A stretch of DNA of 64,000 bases, taken from contig NZ_VIKW01000001.1 of the NCBI RefSeq assembly GCF_009711975.1, positions 168,824 through 232,823 on the forward strand, given 5' to 3'. The translations under genes and the position numbers were made by a program. Numbering within the stretch: the stretch's first letter is position 1; every line of letters begins with the position of its first letter. The DNA comes from Anabaena sp. UHCC 0204 (GTDB lineage: Bacteria; Cyanobacteriota; Cyanobacteriia; Cyanobacteriales; Nostocaceae). The notes below the pieces were generated by a model. It was not told the origin of the DNA. It worked only from the letters and a program-made list of their open reading frames with translations, and searched no databases. Below, piece after piece: positions 34,307-44,127 of this stretch.

Positions 34307-35209
34307 TTAACTCAAATTAATTACCCAATCACGTAAATGTGAATTTACTTGTTCGGGAATTTCGTCATGGGGACAATGACCGGCTGTGAGGAAATATTCT
34401 GTTAATTGGGGATAATATTCACGGAATTTTTGAGAACGTTCTCTTGCTTTCATCCAAGGATCTGCTTCTCCCCATAATAACAATAAAGGACAAGTTAACT
34501 GTTTAAGTAAAACGTCAACTTTTTCCCCTTGAGGAGTGCTAAAAACAGAAACAAATACATCTAAAGCCCCTTTGTCAAAAGCCGGACGTTGAATTTCTTC
34601 TACTAATTGATTTGTAATTGCACTTTTATCAAGATAAACCTTTTCTAAAGTTCGGCGAATTACCCACTTTTGGCGCGTATATTGAAATAATAAAGACTGG
34701 GCTAAACGTTTTTTAAATGCCCATTTAACAGGTTTTCCTAAAAGTTTTTGCAGAGGATTTGGAGAAGGTTGAATTTGATTTTCTGGTTGAGAAAATGGAC
34801 CAGCACTATTGAGTAATACCACACCAGCAGCACTTTCAGGACGTTGGGAAGCAACGCATAAACAAGCATAACCTCCTAAAGAGTTACCCGCTAAAATTGT
34901 TTTTTGACCGATAACTTCACTGATAAAATCATGGAGTTGATCACGCCACAAGTCGGCGCTATACTGTAAATTAGGTTTTGCAGAACGGCCAAATCCTAAC
35001 AAGTCAATGGCAAATACTTGGAAATCTGCACTCAATCCTGTGATATTCTTGCGCCAATGGTCTGTAGAAGCACCAAAACCATGTACTAAAAGTAAAGGTG
35101 GACGCTGGATTTGTGGTTCTCCTGCTTTGACATAATATACGTTATGTCCGCGCCATTGCCAGTATTGACCAGGGATAGGATTTGTAGAAGGAGCGATACT
35201 TGTTTGCAT
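34307..35209 (-). CDS. Alpha/beta-fold hydrolase
   Basis: 300 residues. Oxyanion region LLVHGFGASTDHW, nucleophile Ser in AGNSLGGYA, acid in LLLWGEADPWM and catalytic His in AGHCPHDE give a complete triad. No signal peptide. Similar plain alpha/beta hydrolases are widespread in cyanobacteria and plastids, and substrates cannot be read from sequence. Divergent from the FTR1 gene. Confidence 0.9.
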   Translation of the reverse strand: MQTSIAPSTNPIPGQYWQWRGHNVYYVKAGEPQIQRPPLLLVHGFGASTDHWRKNITGLSADFQVFAIDLLGFGRSAKPNLQYSADLWRDQLHDFISEVIGQKTILAGNSLGGYACLCVASQRPESAAGVVLLNSAGPFSQPENQIQPSPNPLQKLLGKPVKWAFKKRLAQSLLFQYTRQKWVIRRTLEKVYLDKSAITNQLVEEIQRPAFDKGALDVFVSVFSTPQGEKVDVLLKQLTCPLLLLWGEADPWMKARERSQKFREYYPQLTEYFLTAGHCPHDEIPEQVNSHLRDWVINLS

Positions 35210-35291
35210 ATTGTGAAGAAATATTAAGTTACTTTTATAATAATTCAGGAGTTACCCATTGACAAACCATATCAAAGCTAATTAATTTCCT

Positions 35292-36209
35292 ATGAATTGG
35301 AGTGCTGCATTACCCACTTTTTTCATTACCTTACGCGAAGGTGTAGAAGCCGCTTTAGTGGTGGGAATTGTCTTTGCTTGTTTACAGCAAGCTCAACAAC
35401 AAAAATTACACCGTTGGATATATTTAGGCGTTATCACTGCGGTAATAGCTAGTTTTGGAGTTGGGTTAATTCTCAATTTAAGTATTCAAGGATTACAAAC
35501 ATCTGATTTACTCTATGCACCAGTTTTCAAGCAATTGTTTGAAATGGGATTAGGGTTAATAGCAATTTCTATGCTCAGTTGGATGTTAATTTGGATGACA
35601 AAACAAGCAAGATTCCTCAAAGCTGAAATTCAAACTTCTGTAAACAGTGCTTTGAATGAAGATAAAAAAGCAGCTTGGGCAATTTTTAGTTTAATCTTTA
35701 TTGCCGTTTTTCGAGAAGGTTTAGAGACAGCATTATTTATTGTTGCTCAATTTCAATCGGGTTTTATACCTGTGCTGGGAGCAATAGGAGGATTAACCAT
35801 AGCAGTGTTAATTGGAATGCTGTTATTTAAGTGGAGTATCCGCATTAACCTTAGTCAATTTTTTCAATGGATGGGGATATTACTATTAACAATAGTTTCC
35901 GGTTTAGTAATTTCGGCTCTCCGTCATCTTGATGCTGCTGTCAAGGCTTTTAACCAAATAAATGCTCTAAATATTTGCCAAGGAGGAAGCAATGCTTGTG
36001 TTTTAGGTTGGCAAATTTGGGATTTCTCAGACATTTTACCTGATAAACAATTTCCGGGAATTTTGCTAAAAACCCTATTTGGATATAACCAAAAATTGTA
36101 TTTAGCCCAAGCTGTAGCATATATCCTATTTTGGATTGTGATTGGTGGTTTATATTTCCGCAGTCTTAACCAAACTGCACCATTAAAACCAGCCAGTAAA
36201 GTTAATTAA
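35292..36209 (+). CDS. FTR1-family iron permease
   Basis: 305 residues, seven hydrophobic segments. Two REGxE motifs define the family: TLREGVEAALVVGIV near residue 15 and FREGLETALFIVAQ near residue 143; their acidic residues carry ferric iron in FTR1/EfeU. A loop with two Cys (ICQGGSNACVLGW) lies outside the membrane. No EfeO- or EfeB-like partner is adjacent. Likely plasma-membrane iron uptake. Confidence 0.9.
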   Translation: MNWSAALPTFFITLREGVEAALVVGIVFACLQQAQQQKLHRWIYLGVITAVIASFGVGLILNLSIQGLQTSDLLYAPVFKQLFEMGLGLIAISMLSWMLIWMTKQARFLKAEIQTSVNSALNEDKKAAWAIFSLIFIAVFREGLETALFIVAQFQSGFIPVLGAIGGLTIAVLIGMLLFKWSIRINLSQFFQWMGILLLTIVSGLVISALRHLDAAVKAFNQINALNICQGGSNACVLGWQIWDFSDILPDKQFPGILLKTLFGYNQKLYLAQAVAYILFWIVIGGLYFRSLNQTAPLKPASKVN

Positions 36210-36376
36210 ATGTGAGATAGAGGTATTTTAAATATCTCTTTCTCTAAAACTCCAGTTGGGAATGACCATAATTATTCCTGTCAAAAAATCAAATTAAAAT
36301 TAATAACTGTAACTTTTCATAAAAGCTTAATGGTAAATTAAATTATGAGATAACGAATAAATAAACATTAATAAAA

Positions 36377-37243
36377 ATGATTACTGGAAAAACTAAACTT
36401 TTGGGAGTGATTGGACATCCTGTGTCACATTCCCTTTCCCCATTGATGCACAATGCAGCTTTGGCTAAACTGGGATTAGATTATGTGTATTTGCCTTTTC
36501 CCGTTGCACCGGAGAATTTGGAGAGAGCGATCGCTGGTTTTGCTAGTATTGGTGTAGTAGGATTTAGTATCACTATTCCCCATAAACAAGCAATATTGCC
36601 GTTATTATCCGAAGTTTCCCCCATTGCTCAAGCTATCGGTGCTGTGAATACTGTCACTCGTCAAGGTGATAAATGGGTGGGGACAAATACAGATGTAGAA
36701 GGATTTATTGCTCCTTTACAAACAACATATCATCAAGATTGGAGTCAGAAAAAAGCGGTAATTTTAGGAAATGGTGGTGCAGCGCGGGCTGTGGTTGCTG
36801 GTTGTATTCAACTCGGTTTGGCAGAAATTCACGTTGTCGGGCGTAATTTCCAGAAATTAGAGGTATTTAGTCAAAGTTGGCAAAATTCACCCTTTGCAGA
36901 CAAATTTCATGTCCATGAATGGCGAGAATTACCAAACCTACTCCACCAAGCTAACCTGTTGGTAAATACAACTCCTATGGGAATGTATCCCCATGTGGAA
37001 GAATCGCCATTAAGTAATCAAGAAATGGGTTATTTGCCTGATGATGTTATTGCTTATGATTTAATTTACATCCCTAAACCCACCAAATTTTTGCACCAAG
37101 CCGAAAAACAAGGAGCAATTATTATTGATGGTTTAGAAATGCTAGTCCAACAAGGTGCAGCAGCCCTAAAAATCTGGTTACAACAAGAAACAGTCCCCGT
37201 CACCGAAATGCGTCAAGCATTGCAAAATCATTTGGAGATTTGA
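36377..37243 (+). CDS. aroE: Shikimate dehydrogenase
   Basis: 288 residues; reduces 3-dehydroshikimate with NADPH. N-terminal substrate site GVIGHPVSHSLSPLMHNAA and SITIPHK (catalytic Lys), NTVTR, the nucleotide-binding GNGGAARAVVAG, and the C-terminal GLEMLVQQGAAALKIW. aroQ, the preceding step, lies at 1547. No ribosome site stands out before the ATG. Confidence 0.96.
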   Translation: MITGKTKLLGVIGHPVSHSLSPLMHNAALAKLGLDYVYLPFPVAPENLERAIAGFASIGVVGFSITIPHKQAILPLLSEVSPIAQAIGAVNTVTRQGDKWVGTNTDVEGFIAPLQTTYHQDWSQKKAVILGNGGAARAVVAGCIQLGLAEIHVVGRNFQKLEVFSQSWQNSPFADKFHVHEWRELPNLLHQANLLVNTTPMGMYPHVEESPLSNQEMGYLPDDVIAYDLIYIPKPTKFLHQAEKQGAIIIDGLEMLVQQGAAALKIWLQQETVPVTEMRQALQNHLEI

Positions 37244-37255
37244 AGAAGGAGGTAG

Positions 37256-37372
37256 GGGCGCAGGGAGCAGGGGAGCAGGGGAGTAGGGGAGTAGGGGAAA
37301 AGAATTATTACTCTTACCAATCACCAATCACCAATCCCCAATTGTCAATTGTCAATTGTCAATTGTCAATTC
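37256..37372. repeat. Mixed STRR tracts after aroE
   Basis: GGGGAGCA/GGGGAGTA units, then TCACCAA and finally TTGTCAA heptamers in series, filling the gap between two convergent genes. Confidence 0.8.
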
Positions 37373-37373
37373 C

Positions 37374-39266
37374 CTAATCTGGTTTCCGCATATACCTTTC
37401 CTGTCCTTGGGAATTATAAATAAATAGAGACAGTTGGGAATTTTGACTAATGACTTTGAGAGCTTCTTGTAAACTTTGGAAATGACCTTGCATTTCGGGA
37501 TTATTTGCTTGCAACAATTTGTCATACTCAGGAGTTAAACGAACACTAACTTGCTGATTAGTGACAATAAAAGTACAAATCTTAATGGTACTGGTACAAG
37601 TGCGATTGAGTTCAACGCGAGTTTGAGTTAAGTCACCATAGACTTGTAATTGGTCCTTTGCCTGTGCCAAAGATGCTGTATAGGGTTCAACTAGGGCTGT
37701 AGCTTGATTGAAATAAAAACTATCTTGGGGTATTTTTTTAGCAGTGTCTAAAGCTTGCTGCCAAGAATTGATGGCGGCTTGCCATTGATTTTGATTACCA
37801 TAGACCTTTGCTTGATTGGCGGCTTGAATGGCTTGTTGATAGGATGTTGCCGCTGATTGTTCTTTTTTGGCGCGATCGCTTACAACCAGGTTTTTTGCTT
37901 GATAATCTGCTAAGAGTTGGCGTGCTTCTTCAGATCCTAAACTATTGATAGGGATAGTTTTTAACGTACTAATTGCCGTCCGAAAATTAGATTCTACCTG
38001 TTGCCAATCAGCAGCAGTTTTAGCAGTGGCTTGACGTTTTGTCGCTGTTTCCCCGGAAGTTTTAGCAGTGGCAATTTTTTGTAGCCATGTTTCTTCTTTC
38101 ACTAACTGCTGAGTAACATTTTTTAACCCATTTTGATAGCTTGGTAAATTTGCCTGTACCAATCCATAGAGTTCATGACTAGGTTTAATGATCTCTACTG
38201 CGGTGATTGCCTGTCTCCATAGCTTTTGTTGATTGCGTAAGTCATCCAAACTCTTCGCGGGAGTTTGCCCACTTTTTTGGGCAGTGGATGCCGTCTGTAA
38301 AGCCTTGACTACCTGATTTATCTTTGTAGACTGTGCCGAAAACTGATTAACTAATTCTTGCGATTCTTGATACCGGGGAGACCACTGAGGAATTTTTTGC
38401 AAATCTGCAACTACTCCATCTAGTTGTTGTTGCAGTGCTAACAAGTCTTTTTCCGATTTAGTTCGCTTGAGTTGAGGCTGATAATCATTTTTAAATTGTT
38501 GGGCAGTTTGTAATTCTTTACACTCAGAAATAGCACAAGCCCGATGGAGGACGAAAACACCACCCCCAGACAGGAGTGCAATAACCGCCGCAATACCGAT
38601 AATTATAGGTAGAGGGGGGAGTGCCAGCGATAACTGTCTTTTTCGAGGTTTATCGGGGATATTGGCAAAAGGATCAAACTTTTCCTCTTCTTCCGCTGAT
38701 TCATCTTCATCTAGATCAAAAGATGGATTGTATAAAATTGAATCTGCTGATGGAGAATCTTCTAAGGAAGGTTCTGCGGGACTGGAGAAAAATGAATCAG
38801 CAATGGGTTCTTCGCTGTCTTCTAGTTCTATGTCTGTAAATGCTGGTAGTGATGGTTGCTGAAGATCAAGCGGTACAAACTGTGTGTCTCCACCATTTTC
38901 AATAGGATTAAATTGCGTGTTTCTCCAACTTTCACTTTCAGGTTCTGCTTCTGACTCTACTGTGGGAATGGGAAAATCGAGGAAATGTTTAGCATAGGGC
39001 AGCTTTTCTCCAGAAACTCTCAAGAAAAATTGTACCCGTTGAGTTTGGTAGTTGAATTGCCATTGTAGTGCTTGTTCTAACACCTCAAATACTTGCTGTG
39101 TGTCAACCGTTACACCAGGAAGATGTTGAGTTAAAATCATCAATTCATCATTTTTGATAGCGCATTTCACTTGGAAATCCTGACTGTCTGGGACTTGGGC
39201 TACCAATCTTTCCTGCAAAATATTGCCTAAAAGTTGTAAATCTTCTTGTGGAACTGTTACTTTCAT
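37374..39266 (-). CDS. Large single-pass membrane protein with coiled-coil C-terminal region, unknown function
   Basis: 630 residues, not recognised as a named family. Layout: N-terminal globular part of about 95 residues (VTVPQEDLQLLGNILQERLV...), an acidic Ser/Pro/Glu linker (about 100-205), a basic stop (KPRKRQLS), one membrane helix (PIIIGIAAVIALLSGGGVFVL, about 220-240), then about 380 residues of Gln/Ala/Lys-rich helical repeats that look like coiled coil or TPR-like hairpins. The close Cys pair (HRACAISEC) just after the helix could form a disulfide. Topology suggests a cytoplasmic head and a periplasmic rod. Confidence 0.6.
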   Translation of the reverse strand: MKVTVPQEDLQLLGNILQERLVAQVPDSQDFQVKCAIKNDELMILTQHLPGVTVDTQQVFEVLEQALQWQFNYQTQRVQFFLRVSGEKLPYAKHFLDFPIPTVESEAEPESESWRNTQFNPIENGGDTQFVPLDLQQPSLPAFTDIELEDSEEPIADSFFSSPAEPSLEDSPSADSILYNPSFDLDEDESAEEEEKFDPFANIPDKPRKRQLSLALPPLPIIIGIAAVIALLSGGGVFVLHRACAISECKELQTAQQFKNDYQPQLKRTKSEKDLLALQQQLDGVVADLQKIPQWSPRYQESQELVNQFSAQSTKINQVVKALQTASTAQKSGQTPAKSLDDLRNQQKLWRQAITAVEIIKPSHELYGLVQANLPSYQNGLKNVTQQLVKEETWLQKIATAKTSGETATKRQATAKTAADWQQVESNFRTAISTLKTIPINSLGSEEARQLLADYQAKNLVVSDRAKKEQSAATSYQQAIQAANQAKVYGNQNQWQAAINSWQQALDTAKKIPQDSFYFNQATALVEPYTASLAQAKDQLQVYGDLTQTRVELNRTCTSTIKICTFIVTNQQVSVRLTPEYDKLLQANNPEMQGHFQSLQEALKVISQNSQLSLFIYNSQGQERYMRKPD

Positions 39267-39583
39267 AAAGCGTTACCGCCACTCTTTCTATATAGTTTTG
39301 ATTATCAAGGGGATTGAGAACTGGAGATTGGGAATGGGAAAATTTTCACATCCAATAGAATCAGTTTCTAGCACAAGGTTAAATTTGTCACGAAAAACAC
39401 ACTCAAGGAGTAATTATTCAGACTTCTATTTTTTTATACAGCTAGATTATAAATTAGACAATCCAATGGCAAAATTAATTTTTTAGTTAACCAAAGTCAA
39501 ATTCTATAATCTTAGGTATTGTACAAAATATCAGATAGCATCAGAGAAAGCGCGTTAGACTTGTCAATACAAGGTGTGTCTCA
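39267..39583. other. Divergent intergenic region
   Basis: About 315 AT-rich bases between the membrane-protein gene and the SucC-like gene. It must hold two promoters, but nothing specific is visible. Confidence 0.4.
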
Positions 39584-40816
39584 ATGGATTTATTGGAGTA
39601 TCAAGTTAAAGAATGGTTTGGTAAAATCGGGATTCCTGTCTTACCATCCCAAAGAATAGATCATCCTACCGAGTTAAAACGGTTAAAGATTAGTTACCCA
39701 ATTGTGCTGAAATCCCAAGTACAAGCGGGGGAAAGAGAAAAAGCAGGTGGAGTCAGAATTGTTGAAACAACGATAGATGCGATCGCCGCAGCGCAAAATA
39801 TATTTAATCTCCCAATTTGGGGACAATTGCCAGAGGTGTTACTGGCAGAATCCAAGTATGATGCTCATGAAGAGTTTTATCTAGCTGTAGTCTTAGATAC
39901 CGCTCTGTCTCGTCCCGTTTTGTTGGGTTGCAAAGAAGCAAATATTGATTGGGAAACAGCAGGAGAAAACATTCAGCACGTAGTTGTAGAACAGGAATTT
40001 TCTCCATTTTATGCTCGACGACTGGCTTTGAAAATGGGTTTGCAAGGTGCGTTGATGCAGTCTGTGAGCGATATTGTTGAGAAGATGTACCAGTTATTTG
40101 TCCAAAAAGATTTGGACTTAATCGAAATTAATCCCTTGGGTGTGAACTCTACTGGTCAAGTAATGGCTCTCAATGGTAAGGTCAGGGTGAATGAACGATC
40201 AATTAACCGTCATCCCGAAATAGCCGAGATGGCTGCCAAAATGCTGAGTCGTCCTCATGGTAATGCCAAAAAGAACGGCTTGTTGGATAGCTGGGATAGC
40301 TTAGAAATGCGTGGTAAAATAGGTATATTAGGTAATGGTAAAGGTTCTGTATTAACAACATTGGATGCGGTGGTTAATGCTAGTGGCAAACCTAGTAAAT
40401 GTATTAATTTACGCCATTCTTTCATGAGTGATACTGCACCGACAACTTTTGGCGATCGCCTCGTCACCAGTCTGAAAACTTTGGCTAGTGATCAGAATAT
40501 TCAAGTTATTCTCATCAACTTCGTGGGGACGATTCCTCAAGTTCACCAATTTCCGGAAATTATTACCAACTTTCTCCAATTAGATAGAAGTGAAATCACA
40601 TCAGATGTATCAGCTACCAATGGTAATAATCCGCCGCTTGAATTACCACATTTAGTCATCCGTTTAGCAGGTGCTGAATTTAATGATGCTAGAAAATATT
40701 TAGCTACATTCAAAACCACTCATCAATCACTCATCGTTGTAGAAAATTTAGATGCAGCCGTTAAGGAAGCAGTTCGTTTAGCAAAGTTACCTGTAGTTAA
40801 AAAGGGGAGTAAGTAA
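39584..40816 (+). CDS. sucC: Succinate-CoA ligase beta-subunit-like protein (ATP-grasp)
   Basis: 410 residues. MDLLEYQVKEWFGKIGIPV and LKSQVQAGEREKAGGVRIV match the ATP-grasp opening of SucC; DLDLIEINPLGVN carries the metal-binding Glu/Asn, and the C-terminal half has the ligase flavodoxin-like domain (IGILGNGKGSVLTTLDAV). It departs from classic SucC in many positions. It pairs with the alpha-like gene at 40854, 37 bp downstream across an STRR tract. The alpha partner lacks its phospho-His, so activity as succinyl-CoA synthetase is uncertain. Confidence 0.82.
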   Translation: MDLLEYQVKEWFGKIGIPVLPSQRIDHPTELKRLKISYPIVLKSQVQAGEREKAGGVRIVETTIDAIAAAQNIFNLPIWGQLPEVLLAESKYDAHEEFYLAVVLDTALSRPVLLGCKEANIDWETAGENIQHVVVEQEFSPFYARRLALKMGLQGALMQSVSDIVEKMYQLFVQKDLDLIEINPLGVNSTGQVMALNGKVRVNERSINRHPEIAEMAAKMLSRPHGNAKKNGLLDSWDSLEMRGKIGILGNGKGSVLTTLDAVVNASGKPSKCINLRHSFMSDTAPTTFGDRLVTSLKTLASDQNIQVILINFVGTIPQVHQFPEIITNFLQLDRSEITSDVSATNGNNPPLELPHLVIRLAGAEFNDARKYLATFKTTHQSLIVVENLDAAVKEAVRLAKLPVVKKGSK

Positions 40817-40850
40817 TTATCAATTGTCAATTATCAATTATCAATTACGA
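40817..40850. repeat. STRR tract between the SucC- and SucD-like genes
   Basis: Heptamers TCAATTG/TCAATTA run from the first stop codon almost to the next ATG, as in the DUF2231-ctaC gap. Confidence 0.7.
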
Positions 40851-40853
40851 ATT

Positions 40854-41738
40854 ATGAACTTAACGCCAGAAAGTAAAGTTTTAATCCAAGGCTTTTGTGA
40901 ATTTATATCTGCAACTCATATAGCCCAAATGCAAGCTTATGGTACAAATTTAGTAGCAGGTGTTAGTCCTGGCTGTGGAGGACAGAAAATATATGATCTA
41001 CCAGTATTTGATTTAGTAGAAGAGGTTGTTTCCAAGTTTGGACAAATTGACACAGCAATTATATGTGTTCAACCTTATCAAGTTTTGGATGCAGCATTAG
41101 AAGCGATCGCTTCTAATATCTCCCAAATTATCATTATTACCGCTGGTGTACCACCATTGGATATGGTGCAACTACTTCGCAAAACCGAAGCTTGTGAAAC
41201 TTTAATTATTGGACCCAATAGTCCAGGAATTATTGTCCCTGGAAAAATTCTTTTGGGTACTCAACCTAGCGAATTTTATAAACCTGGTTCTATAGGAATT
41301 GTCAGCCGTAGCAGTACCCTTACTTATGAAGTAGCTTGGGAATTAACAAAGGTAGGTTTAGGACAATCCATTAGTGTCAGTATTGGTAGTGATGCTATTG
41401 TTGGTTCTTCATTTCTTCAATGGTTACAAATTCTAGATGAAGATGAAACTACAGAAGCCATTGTTTTAATTGGCCAACCCGGTGGAGGAAGTGAAGAAGC
41501 AGCAGCACAATACATTCTTGAAGCCATTGATAAACCTGTAATTGCCTATATTGCAGGTAGACACGCCCCACCTGTCCAAAATTGGCAACAAACAGGAACT
41601 TTAGCAACTGTAATTGGACGTTCTCCTAATTTTGGAACACCAGCCAGTAAAATAGCTGCTTTTGAATCCGCAAAAATTCCTGTCGCTGATCGTCTCTCTC
41701 AAATTCCTGAACTTTTGAAGAAGGTAATGGGTAATTGA
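40854..41738 (+). CDS. Succinate-CoA ligase alpha-subunit-like protein without the phospho-histidine
   Basis: 294 residues from the ATG at 40854 (an upstream TTG would add STRR-encoded residues and is rejected). CoA-binding Rossmann domain, GPNSPGIIVPG (usually GPNCPG), and SRSSTLTYEVAWELT match SucD. In SucD the phosphorylated His lies in RMGHAGA after AGxTAPP. Here AGRHAPPVQ is followed by NWQQTGTL, placing Gln at position 246 in place of His. Normal phospho-transfer is therefore not possible. It may be a regulatory, acyl-CoA-binding or alternative-ligase pair with the upstream gene. Confidence 0.82.
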   Translation: MNLTPESKVLIQGFCEFISATHIAQMQAYGTNLVAGVSPGCGGQKIYDLPVFDLVEEVVSKFGQIDTAIICVQPYQVLDAALEAIASNISQIIIITAGVPPLDMVQLLRKTEACETLIIGPNSPGIIVPGKILLGTQPSEFYKPGSIGIVSRSSTLTYEVAWELTKVGLGQSISVSIGSDAIVGSSFLQWLQILDEDETTEAIVLIGQPGGGSEEAAAQYILEAIDKPVIAYIAGRHAPPVQNWQQTGTLATVIGRSPNFGTPASKIAAFESAKIPVADRLSQIPELLKKVMGN

Positions 41739-42058
41739 CAATTGACAATTGACAATTGACAATTGACAGGTGATTGGTGATTGGTGATTGGTGATTGGTG
41801 ATTGGTGATTGGGTAATTTGATTTCTTCCTTCTTCCTGTACTCCTGTAAGGACGAACCATTCGATGTAAGGGCGAAGCATTCGGAAAATAAACTTGGGAA
41901 AAACCCGATATTTATCGCCCGAATGCTTCGCCCCTACTTGGAAAAAACAGATATTTATCGCCCGAATGCTTCGCCCCTACTTGGAAAAAACCGATAATTT
42001 ATCGCCCGAATGCTGATGCTTCCAGCTCCCGTTAGGGATACGCCCCTACGACTCCTGA
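41739..42058. other. Intergenic region made almost entirely of repeats
   Basis: About 320 bp between convergent genes: an STRR tract (TTGACAA then TTGGTGA units, 41733-41815) followed by the GAAGCATTCGG palindromic element (41846-42050). No gene. Confidence 0.7.
41846..42050. repeat. GAAGCATTCGG palindromic element, multi-unit copy
   Basis: GTAAGGGCGAAGCATTCGG opens the element, and CCCGAATGCTTCGCCCCTAC closes it. The right arm with CTTGGAAAAAAC and ATTTATCGCC is present two to three times in tandem. The end carries GCTGATGCTTCCAGCTCCCG and GGGATACGCC, similar to about 440-475. Other copies: 58474-58569 and 61637-61709. Confidence 0.75.
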
Positions 42059-43900
42059 TCAAATATCTTCCTGGTATTTCATTAATAAACTGGGAAGATA
42101 ATCATATCCATCAACACCAATAACAGCAATTATTTTAGGACGATGTTGTTGCAGGAATAATTGAAATTTATCTCCACCAATTTGTCCCTTAATTATTGTT
42201 AATAAACCTGCGGGTTGTCGCCATTCATCAGCAGCAATTTGTTCTAGAAGATACATTCCTAAACTACCAGTATAAATTGCTTTTTCATAATTGGAAATAT
42301 GATAATTAGCTTCAGCTAAATATGCTAAATTTCTACCTTGGAGATACAAATCACCTGAGATTTGGGCAGTTTTAAAAGCATTTTCTAAATATTTAATAGC
42401 TGTGGCATATTGTGTAGTTATTAAATAAGCAATACCTAAACTACTAAAACACAAAGCTTGACTTTGTAAATCACCTAACTTTTCTGCCAATTTCAAACCT
42501 TGTTCTAGGTAATTAATTGCTAATTCATAAACTTCAGTTCTGCTATTTTGTGCTTGTTTGGCTTGCATAACTTCGCTATAACCTAAGTTTACTAAAGCAT
42601 TGGCTTCTCCAGTTTTATCACCTGTTTGTCTACTAAAAATTAATGCCCGTTGACTATAATTAATTGCTTCACCATAATTTTCTTGTTGAACGTAAGTACG
42701 ACTCAGGTGATTAAGATTGGCAATTTCACAGGTTTTATCTCCGGCAGTTCTAGCGATTTCTACAGCTTGTTGATGGAAATTAAGCGATCGCTCATACTTT
42801 CCTAAATTACGCTGAGAATAACCCAACAAGGTCAAAATCCGGGCTTTTTCTTGCGTCTTTTCCACTGAACGCAAAGGTGCATCTAAATAATCCAAAGCAT
42901 CCCGCAAATAACTTCCAGAAAATGAAGCGAAAATCCCCCCATAAAGAGGAAAATAAGGGCGTTGGGCAAAGGTTCGTAAAATCTGAAGCATTATTTGGGA
43001 AGCCCCATTACTGTATACTGCTTGATTTTCAAACCCGCTGGCTAATTGACTCCAAATTACTGCAAAGGTTAAAAATGTGGAAATAGATAACTTTGGACCA
43101 GCGGTAATATCATAAGCTTGTTGATCGAACCAATTAATTAAACCCCGTTGCAAAAATTGTAAAACAATTGCTAATTCTACCCAATTACTCAGACTAATTA
43201 CCTGCTGTTTTTGAACAAATTCTATTGCTGATTGTTCTGTTGCCAGAGTATGAAAAAATGCTTGAGAGAATTCACTATTTACGACTTTAGCCCAACTTGC
43301 CCAAGGTCCTTGTTCACCTGGTACACCTCCAAATCCTAGAGAATTCTTTTTTTCATACATCCAATTCAGTAAGTTTGGTTGGAGTTTTTGCCAAGTAGCA
43401 ATACCGCTATTAATCCCATCAGCAATTTGTTGAAAATCTTCATTCGCAGTCGCAAATTGTCGCAAAGATTTGGCTAATTGTTGCAGTTGAGATAGATTTA
43501 AGGGATACTTGAGATTAGGATCAGTAGCCCGTAGAAAAGCTGTTAAACGCTCATCTGGATTTGCGGTGGTAATTTCGCGGATAGATAAAGCGATCGCTTC
43601 TGTAATTTTATTTTGTTCTTGCCAGCGTTGCCATTGAGTTTGAATCGTTTTTACAGCCCGTAAACTCCGCGTGGCTTTAGCTTTTTTCAGTTCATCCGTT
43701 TCTGTATCTACTTGAGATTGTAAAGCATTCAAGCGATCGCTCAAAACTAACTCAAACACTTCCCCAGTCCCGGAAGTGATGCCTTTGAGTAACATTTGAT
43801 ATACTTGTTCTACAGAACTAATCTTACCCTTGAGGGTAGTTTCGATAATTTCATCAATTACAGCAAGATATTGATCTTGTAATGGCAGAGAGTCTGACAC
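42059..43900 (-). CDS. Tetratricopeptide-repeat protein
   Basis: 613 residues, no signal peptide. The N-terminal 310 residues are helical and unfamiliar. From about 335 to 560 there are consecutive TPR units of the Rapsyn/Pins type (ILTLLGYSQRNLGKYERSLN, AIARTAGD-like turns, ALVNLGYSEV, CFSSLGIAYLITTQYATAIK, NLAYLAEANYHISNYEKAIY). The end carries a short domain (KIIAVIGVDGYDYLPSLLMK). Protein-interaction scaffold of unknown partners. Confidence 0.85.
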   Translation of the reverse strand: MSDSLPLQDQYLAVIDEIIETTLKGKISSVEQVYQMLLKGITSGTGEVFELVLSDRLNALQSQVDTETDELKKAKATRSLRAVKTIQTQWQRWQEQNKITEAIALSIREITTANPDERLTAFLRATDPNLKYPLNLSQLQQLAKSLRQFATANEDFQQIADGINSGIATWQKLQPNLLNWMYEKKNSLGFGGVPGEQGPWASWAKVVNSEFSQAFFHTLATEQSAIEFVQKQQVISLSNWVELAIVLQFLQRGLINWFDQQAYDITAGPKLSISTFLTFAVIWSQLASGFENQAVYSNGASQIMLQILRTFAQRPYFPLYGGIFASFSGSYLRDALDYLDAPLRSVEKTQEKARILTLLGYSQRNLGKYERSLNFHQQAVEIARTAGDKTCEIANLNHLSRTYVQQENYGEAINYSQRALIFSRQTGDKTGEANALVNLGYSEVMQAKQAQNSRTEVYELAINYLEQGLKLAEKLGDLQSQALCFSSLGIAYLITTQYATAIKYLENAFKTAQISGDLYLQGRNLAYLAEANYHISNYEKAIYTGSLGMYLLEQIAADEWRQPAGLLTIIKGQIGGDKFQLFLQQHRPKIIAVIGVDGYDYLPSLLMKYQEDI

Positions 43901-44127
43901 TTTAGTTAATATAAAAAATCACAACAACTTCTATTGTATAGCAATATCTTCGCCATTTTTTTTGTAGCTTGGTTCGAGTGGCGCAAAACCCAACAAATAC
44001 CTATGTAAATAAAAAAATATCCTTATACAAATCCCCATAATTCTAATTATGGGGATTTCCCTATTCCCTGTTCCCTGTTCCCTGTTCCCTTGTGATAACG
44101 ACAATTTTTAACGCCAACCTACTTAAT

